From: CAYFKJ01 sp964343605
Lineage (GTDB): Bacteria; Pseudomonadota; Alphaproteobacteria; UBA2966
DNA length: 64,000 nt
Direction: 5' to 3'
NCBI GenBank assembly: GCA_964343605.1
Contig: CAYFKJ010000001.1
Coordinates: 992,001 to 1,056,000, forward strand
The notes beneath the pieces were generated by a model, which worked only from the letters and a program-made list of their open reading frames with translations, did no database searches and was not told the origin of the DNA. Below, one piece after another: positions 14,714 to 22,778 of this stretch (its first letter is position 1; each line of letters begins with the position of its first letter). Position numbers and translations under genes: made by a program.

Positions 14714-17143
14714 TCAGCCTCCGTCCGGTCGAATGATGATGTTGCCGACGCCGTCCACCTCGCCGGTGTGGCCCGGCAGGATCAACGTCGTTGAATCCAT
14801 TTCAGTCACGATAGCCGGGCCTTCGATGCGGTTGCCGGCCTGCAGTTTGCCGCGGTCGTAAATCTTGGCGCCGTGATCGGCGCCGTTGACGAAAACGGTC
14901 GTGTTCTCGTAGGCCGCCGCGCTCGCATCGGCGGAACCGGCGGCCAGTTTTTCAGCCTCAGCGCCACTGTCGCGGCCCTGCACCAGCGCCCGCAGATTGT
15001 AGAGCTCCTGCTCGGCATCCAAGGCGAATGTGAAGAGCTGTTCGTGCAATCCGTCGAAGCGCCGGCCCAGCTCGGCAAGTCCGCCGGAAGCGTATTCCTC
15101 GGGCGTGATGTCGACGGTCAGGCGCATCCCCTGGCCGGCGTAGCGCAGGTCGACCTGATAGAGCGTCGTCTGTTCGGCACGCGGCACGCCCTCGGCATTG
15201 AGCGTCTCCGCGGCATGCTCGGCCAGTTCCTCCAGGATGCCGCGCACTTCGACGTCGCTGGTTTCGGTAAAGCGGCGGACGAACGTGCGCGAGGCCTCGT
15301 TGCGCACCCGCGTCGTGGCATCGCCATAGGCACAAAGCACGCCCGGTCCCGGCGGGATGATCACCGGCCAGGAGTTCATCAGCCGGCCCAGCGCGTTGGC
15401 GTGCAAAGGCCCGGCGCCGCCGAAGCCGATCAGGGCGAAGTCGCGGGGATCGAAGCCCTGCTCGACCGAGACCAGGCGCAGTGCGCCGAACATGTTCTCG
15501 TTGACGATGTTGATGATGCCCTCGGCCGTCTCCTTGAGGCCCAGGCCCATGGCGTCGGCCACGGTCTTGACGGCGCGTTCGGCGGCCTGTCGATCGAGCT
15601 GCATGTCGCCGCCCAGCTTGGCTTCACCCGGAAGATACCCCAGTACGACGTTGGCGTCGGTCACTGTCGGTTCTTCGCCGCCCTTGCCATAGGCCGCCGG
15701 GCCGGGTTCGGCACCAGCGCTTTGCGGGCCCACGCGCAGCGCCTTGGTGAGGTCCGGCACGTAGGCGATGGAACCGCCGCCCGCGCCGACCGTGCGCACG
15801 TCAACGGAGGAGGCCCGCACCGTGACGTCACCGACGCGGGTTTCACGCCGCGTCTGGGCGATGCCGTTCTGGATCAGCGCCACATCGGTGGAAGTGCCGC
15901 CCATGTCGAAAGTAAGCAAATCCTCATAGCCCGCCTGCTTGGCCATCCAGATGGCGCCGGAGACACCGCCGGCGGGGCCGCTCATGAGCAGATTGACCGG
16001 TGTTTCCTTCGCCGCCTCGGCCGATGAAAGCCCGCCGTCCGAACGCAGAATATGTAGCTTCACGCCCTTCATCTGGCGGTCGAGTTCGGCGAACAGGTTT
16101 TCGATATAGGTCGAGACCACGGGCCGGATGTAGGAATTGACCACTGTCGTTTCGGTGCGTTCGTATTCGTACATCTCCGGCACCACTTCGGACGAGAGCG
16201 ACACCGGTACGCCGGGCAGGATGCCTTCGGCGATGGTGCGGATGCGCTGCTCGTGTTCGCCGTTGGTATAGGCGTTCATCAGCGACACCGTCAGCGCTTC
16301 GATGCCCCGGCCGTGGAGCTGCTGCAAATCCTCGCGCAGTTTGCCTTCGTTGAGGGGCTCGACGATTTCGCCGCCTGCGTCCATGCGTTCGTCCGCTTCG
16401 ATCGTCAGTTCCAACGGCGCCAGCGGATCGGTCTTGTTGAAGATCACCCAGCCGCCCAGGCCGCCCGGCACGTAGGAGCGGGCGATCTGCAGGACCTGCT
16501 TGTAGCCCTTGGTTGCGATCAGGCCGACCTTGGCGCCGCTGGTCGTCAGCACCGTGTTGGTCGCGACCGTCGTGCCGTGCATGACGTGTCCGATGGCACT
16601 GGGCTGGATGCCGGCCAGGCCGCAGATACGCTCGATACCGTTCAGCACCCCTTGCGAAGAATCCTGCGGCGTCGAAGGGACCTTGGCCGTGAAGGTATGG
16701 CCGCTCTGTTCCTCGATCAGCAGCAGATCGGTGAAGGTACCGCCGACATCAACGCCGAGGCGGTATTCGCCGCCCGACGGCGCACGCCGCTCCGTTCGTT
16801 CGGCCGGTGCCGGTGGCGGCGCGGGCGTCGGGGCTGGCGGCGGTGCACGCCGGGCTTCCGGAGCGGGCTCCTCCCTGCGGGCCACAGGAGCGGCGGGCGG
16901 CGCAGCGGGGGCGGCGGGTGGTGCGATGGTCGGCGCCGGCACGACGACGGGCGCCTCGGAAACCGGCGGCGGAGCAGGCGTTGGCGGCGGGGGTGCGGCC
17001 GGTGGCGGGGGTGCGGATCGGGCGACCGTGCTGCGCCGACGGATGGTCGATCCATCGCCGCCGCCCAAGCGGTCGAACTCCGATTTCATGTCGTCAAGCT
17101 GGTCGTCGAACCAGTTCGTCGTGCCGTTCCGTCTGTCCGTCAT
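14714..17143 (-). CDS. hyuA: Hydantoinase A/oxoprolinase-family ATPase subunit with N-terminal motif and proline-rich linker (copy 2)
   Basis: The HyuA domain starts near residue 127 (YRLGVDVGGTFTDLLLIE) and continues with FDMGGTSTDVALI and GFGGAGPLHA to a normal C-terminus. In front of it is an extra segment. Residues 12-27 (FDDQLDDMKSEFDRLG) match the motif seen in HyuB copy 1 and the 74-residue protein. A basic patch (IRRRSTVARS) and about 77 residues composed mostly of proline and alanine (43-119) follow. The start at ATG 17143 has a fair ribosome-binding site (AAGAGGC). A short helix on a flexible proline-rich tether is what docking or cargo tags look like. It is followed by hyuB copy 2 and preceded by an amidase gene 15 bases away. 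Confidence 0.92.
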   Translation of the reverse strand: MTDRRNGTTNWFDDQLDDMKSEFDRLGGGDGSTIRRRSTVARSAPPPPAAPPPPTPAPPPVSEAPVVVPAPTIAPPAAPAAPPAAPVARREEPAPEARRAPPPAPTPAPPPAPAERTERRAPSGGEYRLGVDVGGTFTDLLLIEEQSGHTFTAKVPSTPQDSSQGVLNGIERICGLAGIQPSAIGHVMHGTTVATNTVLTTSGAKVGLIATKGYKQVLQIARSYVPGGLGGWVIFNKTDPLAPLELTIEADERMDAGGEIVEPLNEGKLREDLQQLHGRGIEALTVSLMNAYTNGEHEQRIRTIAEGILPGVPVSLSSEVVPEMYEYERTETTVVNSYIRPVVSTYIENLFAELDRQMKGVKLHILRSDGGLSSAEAAKETPVNLLMSGPAGGVSGAIWMAKQAGYEDLLTFDMGGTSTDVALIQNGIAQTRRETRVGDVTVRASSVDVRTVGAGGGSIAYVPDLTKALRVGPQSAGAEPGPAAYGKGGEEPTVTDANVVLGYLPGEAKLGGDMQLDRQAAERAVKTVADAMGLGLKETAEGIINIVNENMFGALRLVSVEQGFDPRDFALIGFGGAGPLHANALGRLMNSWPVIIPPGPGVLCAYGDATTRVRNEASRTFVRRFTETSDVEVRGILEELAEHAAETLNAEGVPRAEQTTLYQVDLRYAGQGMRLTVDITPEEYASGGLAELGRRFDGLHEQLFTFALDAEQELYNLRALVQGRDSGAEAEKLAAGSADASAAAYENTTVFVNGADHGAKIYDRGKLQAGNRIEGPAIVTEMDSTTLILPGHTGEVDGVGNIIIRPDGG

Positions 17144-17158
17144 GCCTCTTTTCGCCCT

Positions 17159-17821
17159 TTATGTCTCGTTGCGCCCCCGCCAGTTTTCGATCCAGTCGAT
17201 GGCGTCGTCTGCCGTGGTGACGTCGCAGTAGCGCCGTTCGACGTCACGCAGGTTGTCATGATGTGGTCTTTCATCCTGATCGCCGACGCAGTCCTCCGGC
17301 ACGATGGTGCGGAAGCCCCACTGGAAGCTGTCGATGACCGTAGCCCGGATGCAGCCCGACGTGACGCAGCCCGTGACGATCACGGTGTCGACGTTCTCCT
17401 TGTTGAGATAGGCCGCCGCCGGGGTCTGGAAGAAGAACGAGGCGCCGGTTTTGCGCAAGGCGACATCGTAATCGGGATCATAGAGCCGGGGGTCCAGTTC
17501 GGTGGACGGATGGCCTTCGACCAGATCCTCCAGCACCGCCGCGACCTTCCAGTAAGGCATATCCTTCTTGGAATTATAGGCCGTGTAGCAGGTCGCTACC
17601 GGCACACCGCTGCGCCTTGCCACCTCTAGCAATCGTTCGGTGTTGTCGACGGCGCGTTTGATCAAAGGCGCCCCGCCGAGCGGGTATTGCGGATCGGTGA
17701 AGGCGGTCTGGAAATCCACGACGATGACGCCCGGCTTGTTTCCGTAACCTATGCTGTGGGCTCCGTACGTGCGGTCCCTGTAGACCGCAGCGGATTCGTC
17801 GCTGACGCCGCTGTCGCTCAA
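17159..17821 (-). CDS. Isochorismatase-fold amidohydrolase, N-carbamoylsarcosine amidase-like (copy 2)
   Basis: The 220-residue protein has the cysteine hydrolase triad Asp36 (VIVVDFQTAFTDP), Lys124 (LRKTGASFFFQT) and Cys157 (TGCVTSGCIRATVID). The TSGCIRAT context is that of N-carbamoylsarcosine amidohydrolase. It is the first gene of a leftward operon with hyuA and hyuB copy 2, so its product probably hydrolyses the N-carbamoyl compound that the hydantoinase makes. It is a clear but distant paralogue of the enzyme at 8729-9427. A 138-base gap separates it from the acyl-CoA synthetase gene upstream. Confidence 0.87.
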   Translation of the reverse strand: MSDSGVSDESAAVYRDRTYGAHSIGYGNKPGVIVVDFQTAFTDPQYPLGGAPLIKRAVDNTERLLEVARRSGVPVATCYTAYNSKKDMPYWKVAAVLEDLVEGHPSTELDPRLYDPDYDVALRKTGASFFFQTPAAAYLNKENVDTVIVTGCVTSGCIRATVIDSFQWGFRTIVPEDCVGDQDERPHHDNLRDVERRYCDVTTADDAIDWIENWRGRNET

Positions 17822-17959
17822 CTAGTCCTCCCCTATGGTCGGCGCAGCCCTGCGCTGGCGTGAGCTGCTGCCTTTGTACCCAAGATGGTCCCCGATAAGG
17901 GGTTGGCTGGTCAACCTCGGAATCCGGACCTCGCCGGGTCGTGATCCGCCCCGTGGTGG

Positions 17960-19489
17960 TTATGTCCCGAGCACTTGCTCCCTCAGAACGCGTTTCAGCA
18001 CCTTGCCGGTGGCATTTCGCGGCAGTTCGTCCATGAAGACCAATTGGCGGGGGATTTTGAACTTGGCCAGCTTGCCGTGGCAGTGCTCCAAGATGTCGTC
18101 GATCGTCAATTCGACGCCATCCTTGGTGACGGCGACGGCGCATCCGATTTCGCCCCACTTTTCGTCCGGCACGCCGATCACCGCGACATCAGCGAGTTGA
18201 TCGAGCTTGAACAACACGCTTTCGACCTCCGCCGGATAGACGTTCTCGCCGCCCGAGATGTACATGTCCTTCCAACGGTCGACGATGTAGTAGTGACCTT
18301 CCGCGTCGATGCGGCAGGCGTCGCCGGTGCGGAACCAGCCGTCGGTGAAGCTGTCCACGTTAGCCTCCGGGCGGTTCCAATAGCCCGGCGTGATGTTGGG
18401 ACCGCGCACCCACAATTCACCGTTTTCGTCGATCCCGGCATCGGTGCCGTCCTCACGCACGATGCGCGCCTCGGCATGCAAGGCAAGCTTGCCGCAGGAG
18501 CCGGGCTTGGTGAGCGCCATATCGCGGTCCTGGGCGAACACCAGCGGGCTGGTCTCCGTCATGCCGTAGCCCTGCTGCAGGGCGATGCCGACGCCTTCGT
18601 AGGCCTCCAAAAGAGGCAGGGGGGTCGGCGCCCCACCGATGCCGGCGGCCACGAGACGCGAGAAATCCGTTGTGGCGAAGTCGGGATGTTGGCTCATAAA
18701 GAGATAGTTGGCCGGCACGCCGAAGAAGTGGGTGACCCCCTCTTCCGGATCGCCGATCAGCCGAAGCATCTCCCCCGGCTCGAAGGCCCGCGCCACCAGC
18801 ACCGTCCCACCGGTGTGCAGCACCACCGAGGCATAGCAGTTGAGCCCGCCGGTGTGAAAGAGCGGCAGGATGGCCAGTGCCACGCTGCCTGCCGTGATGT
18901 GGGTCGACATGGCCAGATTGACGGCGTTGTAGAACGTCATGCGGTAGGTGTTGATGGCGCCCTTCGGAAGACCCGTGGTGCCGGAGGTGTACATGATAGT
19001 CCAGGTATCGTCGTGGCTGAGTTCGACCGGTTCGGGGTCGCCGTCCGCCCCGGCAATGGCCGCCTCATACGGCGTGTCGCCGCCGCCGCCCGTGGTTTCG
19101 ATACAATGCGGTAGATCGATCAGGTCCTGCAATTCCGCCACTTCGTCCGCGAAGGCGCGGTCGAAGACGAAGGCAGCGGGGCCGGCATCCTCGATGATGA
19201 ATTTGAGCTCCGTCACCGTGAGGCGCCAGTTGAGCGGCAGGTAGATCGCCCCGATCTTGGCGCAGGCGAACTGAACTTCCAGCATGTCGGTGGAATTCAT
19301 CGCCAGAACGCCGATGCGGTCGCCCTTTTGGATGCCGCAGTTATTCTGCAAGTAGACGCCCAGTCGGGCCGCCCGCTCATTGGCTTCGGCGTAGGTGAAG
19401 CGCCGGTTGGAGTGAAGATCGACCCAGGCCGTCTGGCCGGGCGTACGCTCGGCGTGACACGCCAGCCAGTCGTAGTAACGAACGCTCAT
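17960..19489 (-). CDS. AMP-forming acyl-CoA synthetase (fatty-acid or aromatic acid-CoA ligase)
   Basis: The 509-residue protein belongs to the adenylate-forming superfamily. It has the P-loop YTSGTTGLPKGAINT, the A5 motif GYGMTETSPLVF, the GWFRTGDACRID hinge region, DRWKDMYISGGENVYPAEVE and the C-terminal lysine motif PRNATGKVLKRVLR. It activates a carboxylic acid to its CoA thioester; the chain type cannot be told. I prefer ATG 19489 (MSVRYYDW) over an in-frame TTG 15 bases upstream. It reads in the same direction as the SLC13 permease gene 25 bases upstream, consistent with uptake followed by activation. Confidence 0.9.
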   Translation of the reverse strand: MSVRYYDWLACHAERTPGQTAWVDLHSNRRFTYAEANERAARLGVYLQNNCGIQKGDRIGVLAMNSTDMLEVQFACAKIGAIYLPLNWRLTVTELKFIIEDAGPAAFVFDRAFADEVAELQDLIDLPHCIETTGGGGDTPYEAAIAGADGDPEPVELSHDDTWTIMYTSGTTGLPKGAINTYRMTFYNAVNLAMSTHITAGSVALAILPLFHTGGLNCYASVVLHTGGTVLVARAFEPGEMLRLIGDPEEGVTHFFGVPANYLFMSQHPDFATTDFSRLVAAGIGGAPTPLPLLEAYEGVGIALQQGYGMTETSPLVFAQDRDMALTKPGSCGKLALHAEARIVREDGTDAGIDENGELWVRGPNITPGYWNRPEANVDSFTDGWFRTGDACRIDAEGHYYIVDRWKDMYISGGENVYPAEVESVLFKLDQLADVAVIGVPDEKWGEIGCAVAVTKDGVELTIDDILEHCHGKLAKFKIPRQLVFMDELPRNATGKVLKRVLREQVLGT

Positions 19490-19514
19490 TCCCGTTTCCC
19501 CCAAGAATTCCTGG

Positions 19515-21296
19515 CTACATGGGCCAGACCCACAAGATCATCGGTATGGCAACAATGCAGATCAGGACCTCCAACGGCAAGCCCATGCGCCAGTAATCCG
19601 AGAAGCGGTAACCGCCCGGCCCCATGACGAGGGCGTTGTTCTTGTGGCCGATGGGCGTGAGGAAGGCGCAGCTTGCCGCCACCGCCACGGCCATCAGGAA
19701 GCTGTCGGGATTGGCGTCGAGAGCCTTGGAAAGGTCCATCGCGATGGGCGCCATCATGACGGCCGTCGCCACGTTGTTCATCAGGTCCGACAGCGTCATG
19801 GTCACGAGGAAGAGGGCGAACAGGATGACGGCGGGCGCCAGGCCGCTGCCGATTTCCAGCATGGCGCCGGTGATCAGCCCGGTGGCGCCCGTGGCTTCCA
19901 GTGCGCCGCCGATTGGGATCATTGCGCCCACCAGGACGATGACCGGCCAATCGATGGAATCGTAAAGATCGCGCAAGGGTACGATGCGGCAAAGCACCAT
20001 GCCGAGCGCCGCCGTGGCGAGCGCGATGGTCAGGCTGGTCCAGCCGAGCGCCGTGATGCCGACCGCCCCCGCCAACAGGGAAACGGCGATCCAGGCCTGG
20101 TGGCGCTTGCCCATCTGCAGCTTGCGCGGCGCCAACGGCCAGAGCCCGAGCCGGGCGAAGCGGCGGTACATGCCGTCACTTGCGGCCTGCAGCAGGAGGA
20201 TGTCGCCGGCCCGGAAGTTGAGCTGATGCAGGCGGTTGCGGATCGGTTTGCCCTGGCGCGAAACGCCGAGGAGATTGAGGCCGTAGCGCGACTTGAGTCG
20301 CATGTCGCCGATGCGGCGGCCGACGATGCGGCTGTCGGGGGAGACCGAAACCTCCACCAGCACCACATCGTCGGAGGCGAACAGCGCCTTGTCCTTTTCC
20401 ACGTCGCCCTTGATGTCGGCGCCGATCTGGTGGGCGAACTTGTCCAGTTCCTCCGCCCCCGTCTCCAGCAGGAGGATATCGTTCGCCTTGATTTCCATGC
20501 CGCGCGCCAGACGCAGCATGCGGCTGTGGTTGCGGATCAGACCGGCGATGCGGGCGCCGCATTCGTCGGCGACGACCTCCAGGTCGGCCACCTTCATGCC
20601 GTCGGCGGCGCTGCCCTCGGTCACCACGACCTCGGCCACGTAATCGTCGATCTCGAACAACTCCTCGGCCGCCGACTTGGCGGTGCGCTCCTTGGGCAGG
20701 AGCCGCCAGCCGACGAACGCCAGGAACACCACGCCCGCCGCCGCCACGGCCAGCCCCACCGGCGCGAAGTCGAACATGGCGAACGGCGCGCCGAGCGCGT
20801 CCTCGCGATAATGGGCGATAACGATGTTGGGCGGCGTACCGATCAGGGTGATCAGCCCGCCGAGGATGGAACCGAACGACAACGGCATCAGCAGCAGCGA
20901 GGGCGAGCGCCCGACCTTCTTGGCGCTTTCCATGGCGGTGGGCATCAAAAGCGCCAGCGCCGCCACGTTGTTCATGGCCGCCGACAGCAGCGCCGCGAAG
21001 CCCGACATGGCGCCGATCTGCAGCGCCAGGGTCTGCACCGGCGGCACCACGAGATGGGCGATGCGGTCGATGGCGCCCGAAGCCGACAGTCCGCGGCTGA
21101 TCACCAGCACCGCCGCCACCGTGATCACCGCCGGATTGGAGAACCCGTCGAAGGCATTGTCGGCCGGCACGACGCCCAAAAACACCGCCACGATCAACGC
21201 CCCGAAGGCCACGATGTCGTACCGCAACCGCCCCCAGACGAAGAACCCGAAGACCCCCGCCAGGATGGCGAAGATACCGATTTGCTCAAATGTCAT
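19515..21296 (-). CDS. SLC13/DASS-family permease with two central RCK_C (TrkA-C) domains
   Basis: The 593-residue protein has two blocks of hydrophobic helices (about residues 1-200 and 400-593) separated by a soluble region of about 200 residues. That region carries two TrkA-C-like repeats (MKVADLEVVADECGARIAGL and RRIGDMRLKSRYGLNLLG). SLC13 landmarks include MNNVAALALLMPTA in the first half and MNNVATAVMMAPIA in the second. This is the layout of the bacterial sodium:anion (sulfate or dicarboxylate) symporters with regulatory RCK domains. The substrate is not readable. It precedes the acyl-CoA synthetase gene in the same direction. Confidence 0.88.
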   Translation of the reverse strand: MTFEQIGIFAILAGVFGFFVWGRLRYDIVAFGALIVAVFLGVVPADNAFDGFSNPAVITVAAVLVISRGLSASGAIDRIAHLVVPPVQTLALQIGAMSGFAALLSAAMNNVAALALLMPTAMESAKKVGRSPSLLLMPLSFGSILGGLITLIGTPPNIVIAHYREDALGAPFAMFDFAPVGLAVAAAGVVFLAFVGWRLLPKERTAKSAAEELFEIDDYVAEVVVTEGSAADGMKVADLEVVADECGARIAGLIRNHSRMLRLARGMEIKANDILLLETGAEELDKFAHQIGADIKGDVEKDKALFASDDVVLVEVSVSPDSRIVGRRIGDMRLKSRYGLNLLGVSRQGKPIRNRLHQLNFRAGDILLLQAASDGMYRRFARLGLWPLAPRKLQMGKRHQAWIAVSLLAGAVGITALGWTSLTIALATAALGMVLCRIVPLRDLYDSIDWPVIVLVGAMIPIGGALEATGATGLITGAMLEIGSGLAPAVILFALFLVTMTLSDLMNNVATAVMMAPIAMDLSKALDANPDSFLMAVAVAASCAFLTPIGHKNNALVMGPGGYRFSDYWRMGLPLEVLICIVAIPMILWVWPM

Positions 21297-21350
21297 GCAG
21301 GGACGATAGCGGGCCCGAGACGGACTTGCAAAACCGTTGGGTGATCCAGA

Positions 21351-22664
21351 CTACCGCCGCATGGCGACGTCGCCGCCGCATTTGTGATTGTTGCCGTCCC
21401 AGGGGCCGGTCCAGGCGCCGTTGCGGTAGCGCAGTTCGAATTGCACCAGCATGTAGCCGATGGTCATGCTGCCGATAACGCGCTTGTCCGAACCGGCGCC
21501 GCGGACCCTGCCCTCGAAATGGGGAAAGGGATTGTCCGGGCTGATGAGCTTACCGTCGTGGACGATGACCGTGAATTCGGCGGGCGGCGACATGCACATG
21601 CCGTTTTCGTTGGCGTCGGGGCCGCTGATCTCCATGATCCATTTATCCACCGGCGGTTTCTTGGGCGGGGCCGGCTTGGGCGCGGGTTGGGGCGTCACGC
21701 GGGCCTGCTGCACCGGCTTCGGCGCCGGCTTGGGTTTGACCGGCGCGGGTTTCGCAACGGCCGCTGGCCGGCGCTTCGTCGGAAGGGCGGCGACCAGGAC
21801 GGTGTCGTCCGAGCCCTTGACCCAGGCGTTCTGGTGGCGGCCGTATTCGCGCCGCGCCGCCCGTGTCATGCGGTCGTCGAGGTAATCGCGCACCTCCGCC
21901 ATCGTCACCTTGCCGTCGGCGTTGCTGTATTCCTCACGATCCGCCTGACCGTAAAGCGCATCCATGAGATGCTTGGTGAACATGCCGCGCTTGGCCTTGA
22001 AATCCCACGAGGCCACCTGGTCCCCCTGGGCGGCGGTGATCACCGTCATGCGGCTAGTGGGCTGGGACGGCATTTTCGGCGCGATGGTGATGCCCGAGGT
22101 GGCGCGCACCAGCATGCCCTGCTGGCTGTCGCCGGAAAAACAGGCGTCGAGGAAGACAGACATCGACTTGACGTCCAGCTTGGCAAGATTGGCGAACAGT
22201 ACGTCGACGGGATAACCGTTAATCTCAGGCGCATTGGGATCGGCATCGACGGGCAGCAGATAGCCCCGCTGGTCTTTGAGACCAGGCACGCCATGCCCCG
22301 AATAGAACACGGTCACGTCGGACTTGCCCTTGGGATCGATGTAGCGCCAAAGCTTGCCTTCGTGGGTTTGCCGGTTGCCGAAGGCGGCCTGCAAGTCCGC
22401 CTGCGTGGCATTGCGCAGATCGATCACGTTGTCCGGATCGTAGCCCAGAACGTCGATCACGAATGACTTGAAGTCGTCGGCGTCGTTCAGCGCGAAGTCG
22501 ACATCGGGAATGCGGTCCTTGTAATCCTTGTTGCCGATGATGACGGCGACCGCGTACTTGTTGAGGGCGGCTGAAAAGGCGGTGGCCGGAGGCAAAAGAC
22601 CGGCGGCAAAGCCGACCAGGGCCGCCAGGGCAATCCACTGCTGCTTGAAACGCCGGAAATCCAT
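21351..22664 (-). CDS. Exported caspase-family (peptidase C14) protein with proline-rich linker
   Basis: The 437-residue protein starts with a signal peptide (basic MDFRRFKQQW, then a hydrophobic run to about residue 33). The caspase-fold p20-like domain follows (AVIIGNKDY near residue 39), with the catalytic dyad His124 in FYSGHG and Cys175 in FLDACFSG. Both catalytic residues are intact. A lysine/proline linker (about residues 290-345) connects to a C-terminal domain of about 90 residues containing several cysteines, which I do not recognise. Bacterial caspase-like proteases of this type are poorly understood and may cleave after basic residues. It lies between the TRAP permease and SLC13 genes, with no evident link to either. 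Confidence 0.87.
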   Translation of the reverse strand: MDFRRFKQQWIALAALVGFAAGLLPPATAFSAALNKYAVAVIIGNKDYKDRIPDVDFALNDADDFKSFVIDVLGYDPDNVIDLRNATQADLQAAFGNRQTHEGKLWRYIDPKGKSDVTVFYSGHGVPGLKDQRGYLLPVDADPNAPEINGYPVDVLFANLAKLDVKSMSVFLDACFSGDSQQGMLVRATSGITIAPKMPSQPTSRMTVITAAQGDQVASWDFKAKRGMFTKHLMDALYGQADREEYSNADGKVTMAEVRDYLDDRMTRAARREYGRHQNAWVKGSDDTVLVAALPTKRRPAAVAKPAPVKPKPAPKPVQQARVTPQPAPKPAPPKKPPVDKWIMEISGPDANENGMCMSPPAEFTVIVHDGKLISPDNPFPHFEGRVRGAGSDKRVIGSMTIGYMLVQFELRYRNGAWTGPWDGNNHKCGGDVAMRR

Positions 22665-22778
22665 ATGGGCCTCGATGTTCTGTCGAGCATTCGGAACGCG
22701 TATGCCGAATTACCCATCCTATCGAATAACGCCGATAACCTCCAGCAACCGCGGCGGAGGTCCGGATTTCCGCCGCCG

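Noticed and set aside
19644..21344. Rightward open frame of 566 codons opposite the SLC13 permease gene
   Set aside because: It is low-complexity Q, D, H and R sequence typical of antisense frames, while the leftward frame has SLC13 motifs and membrane helices.
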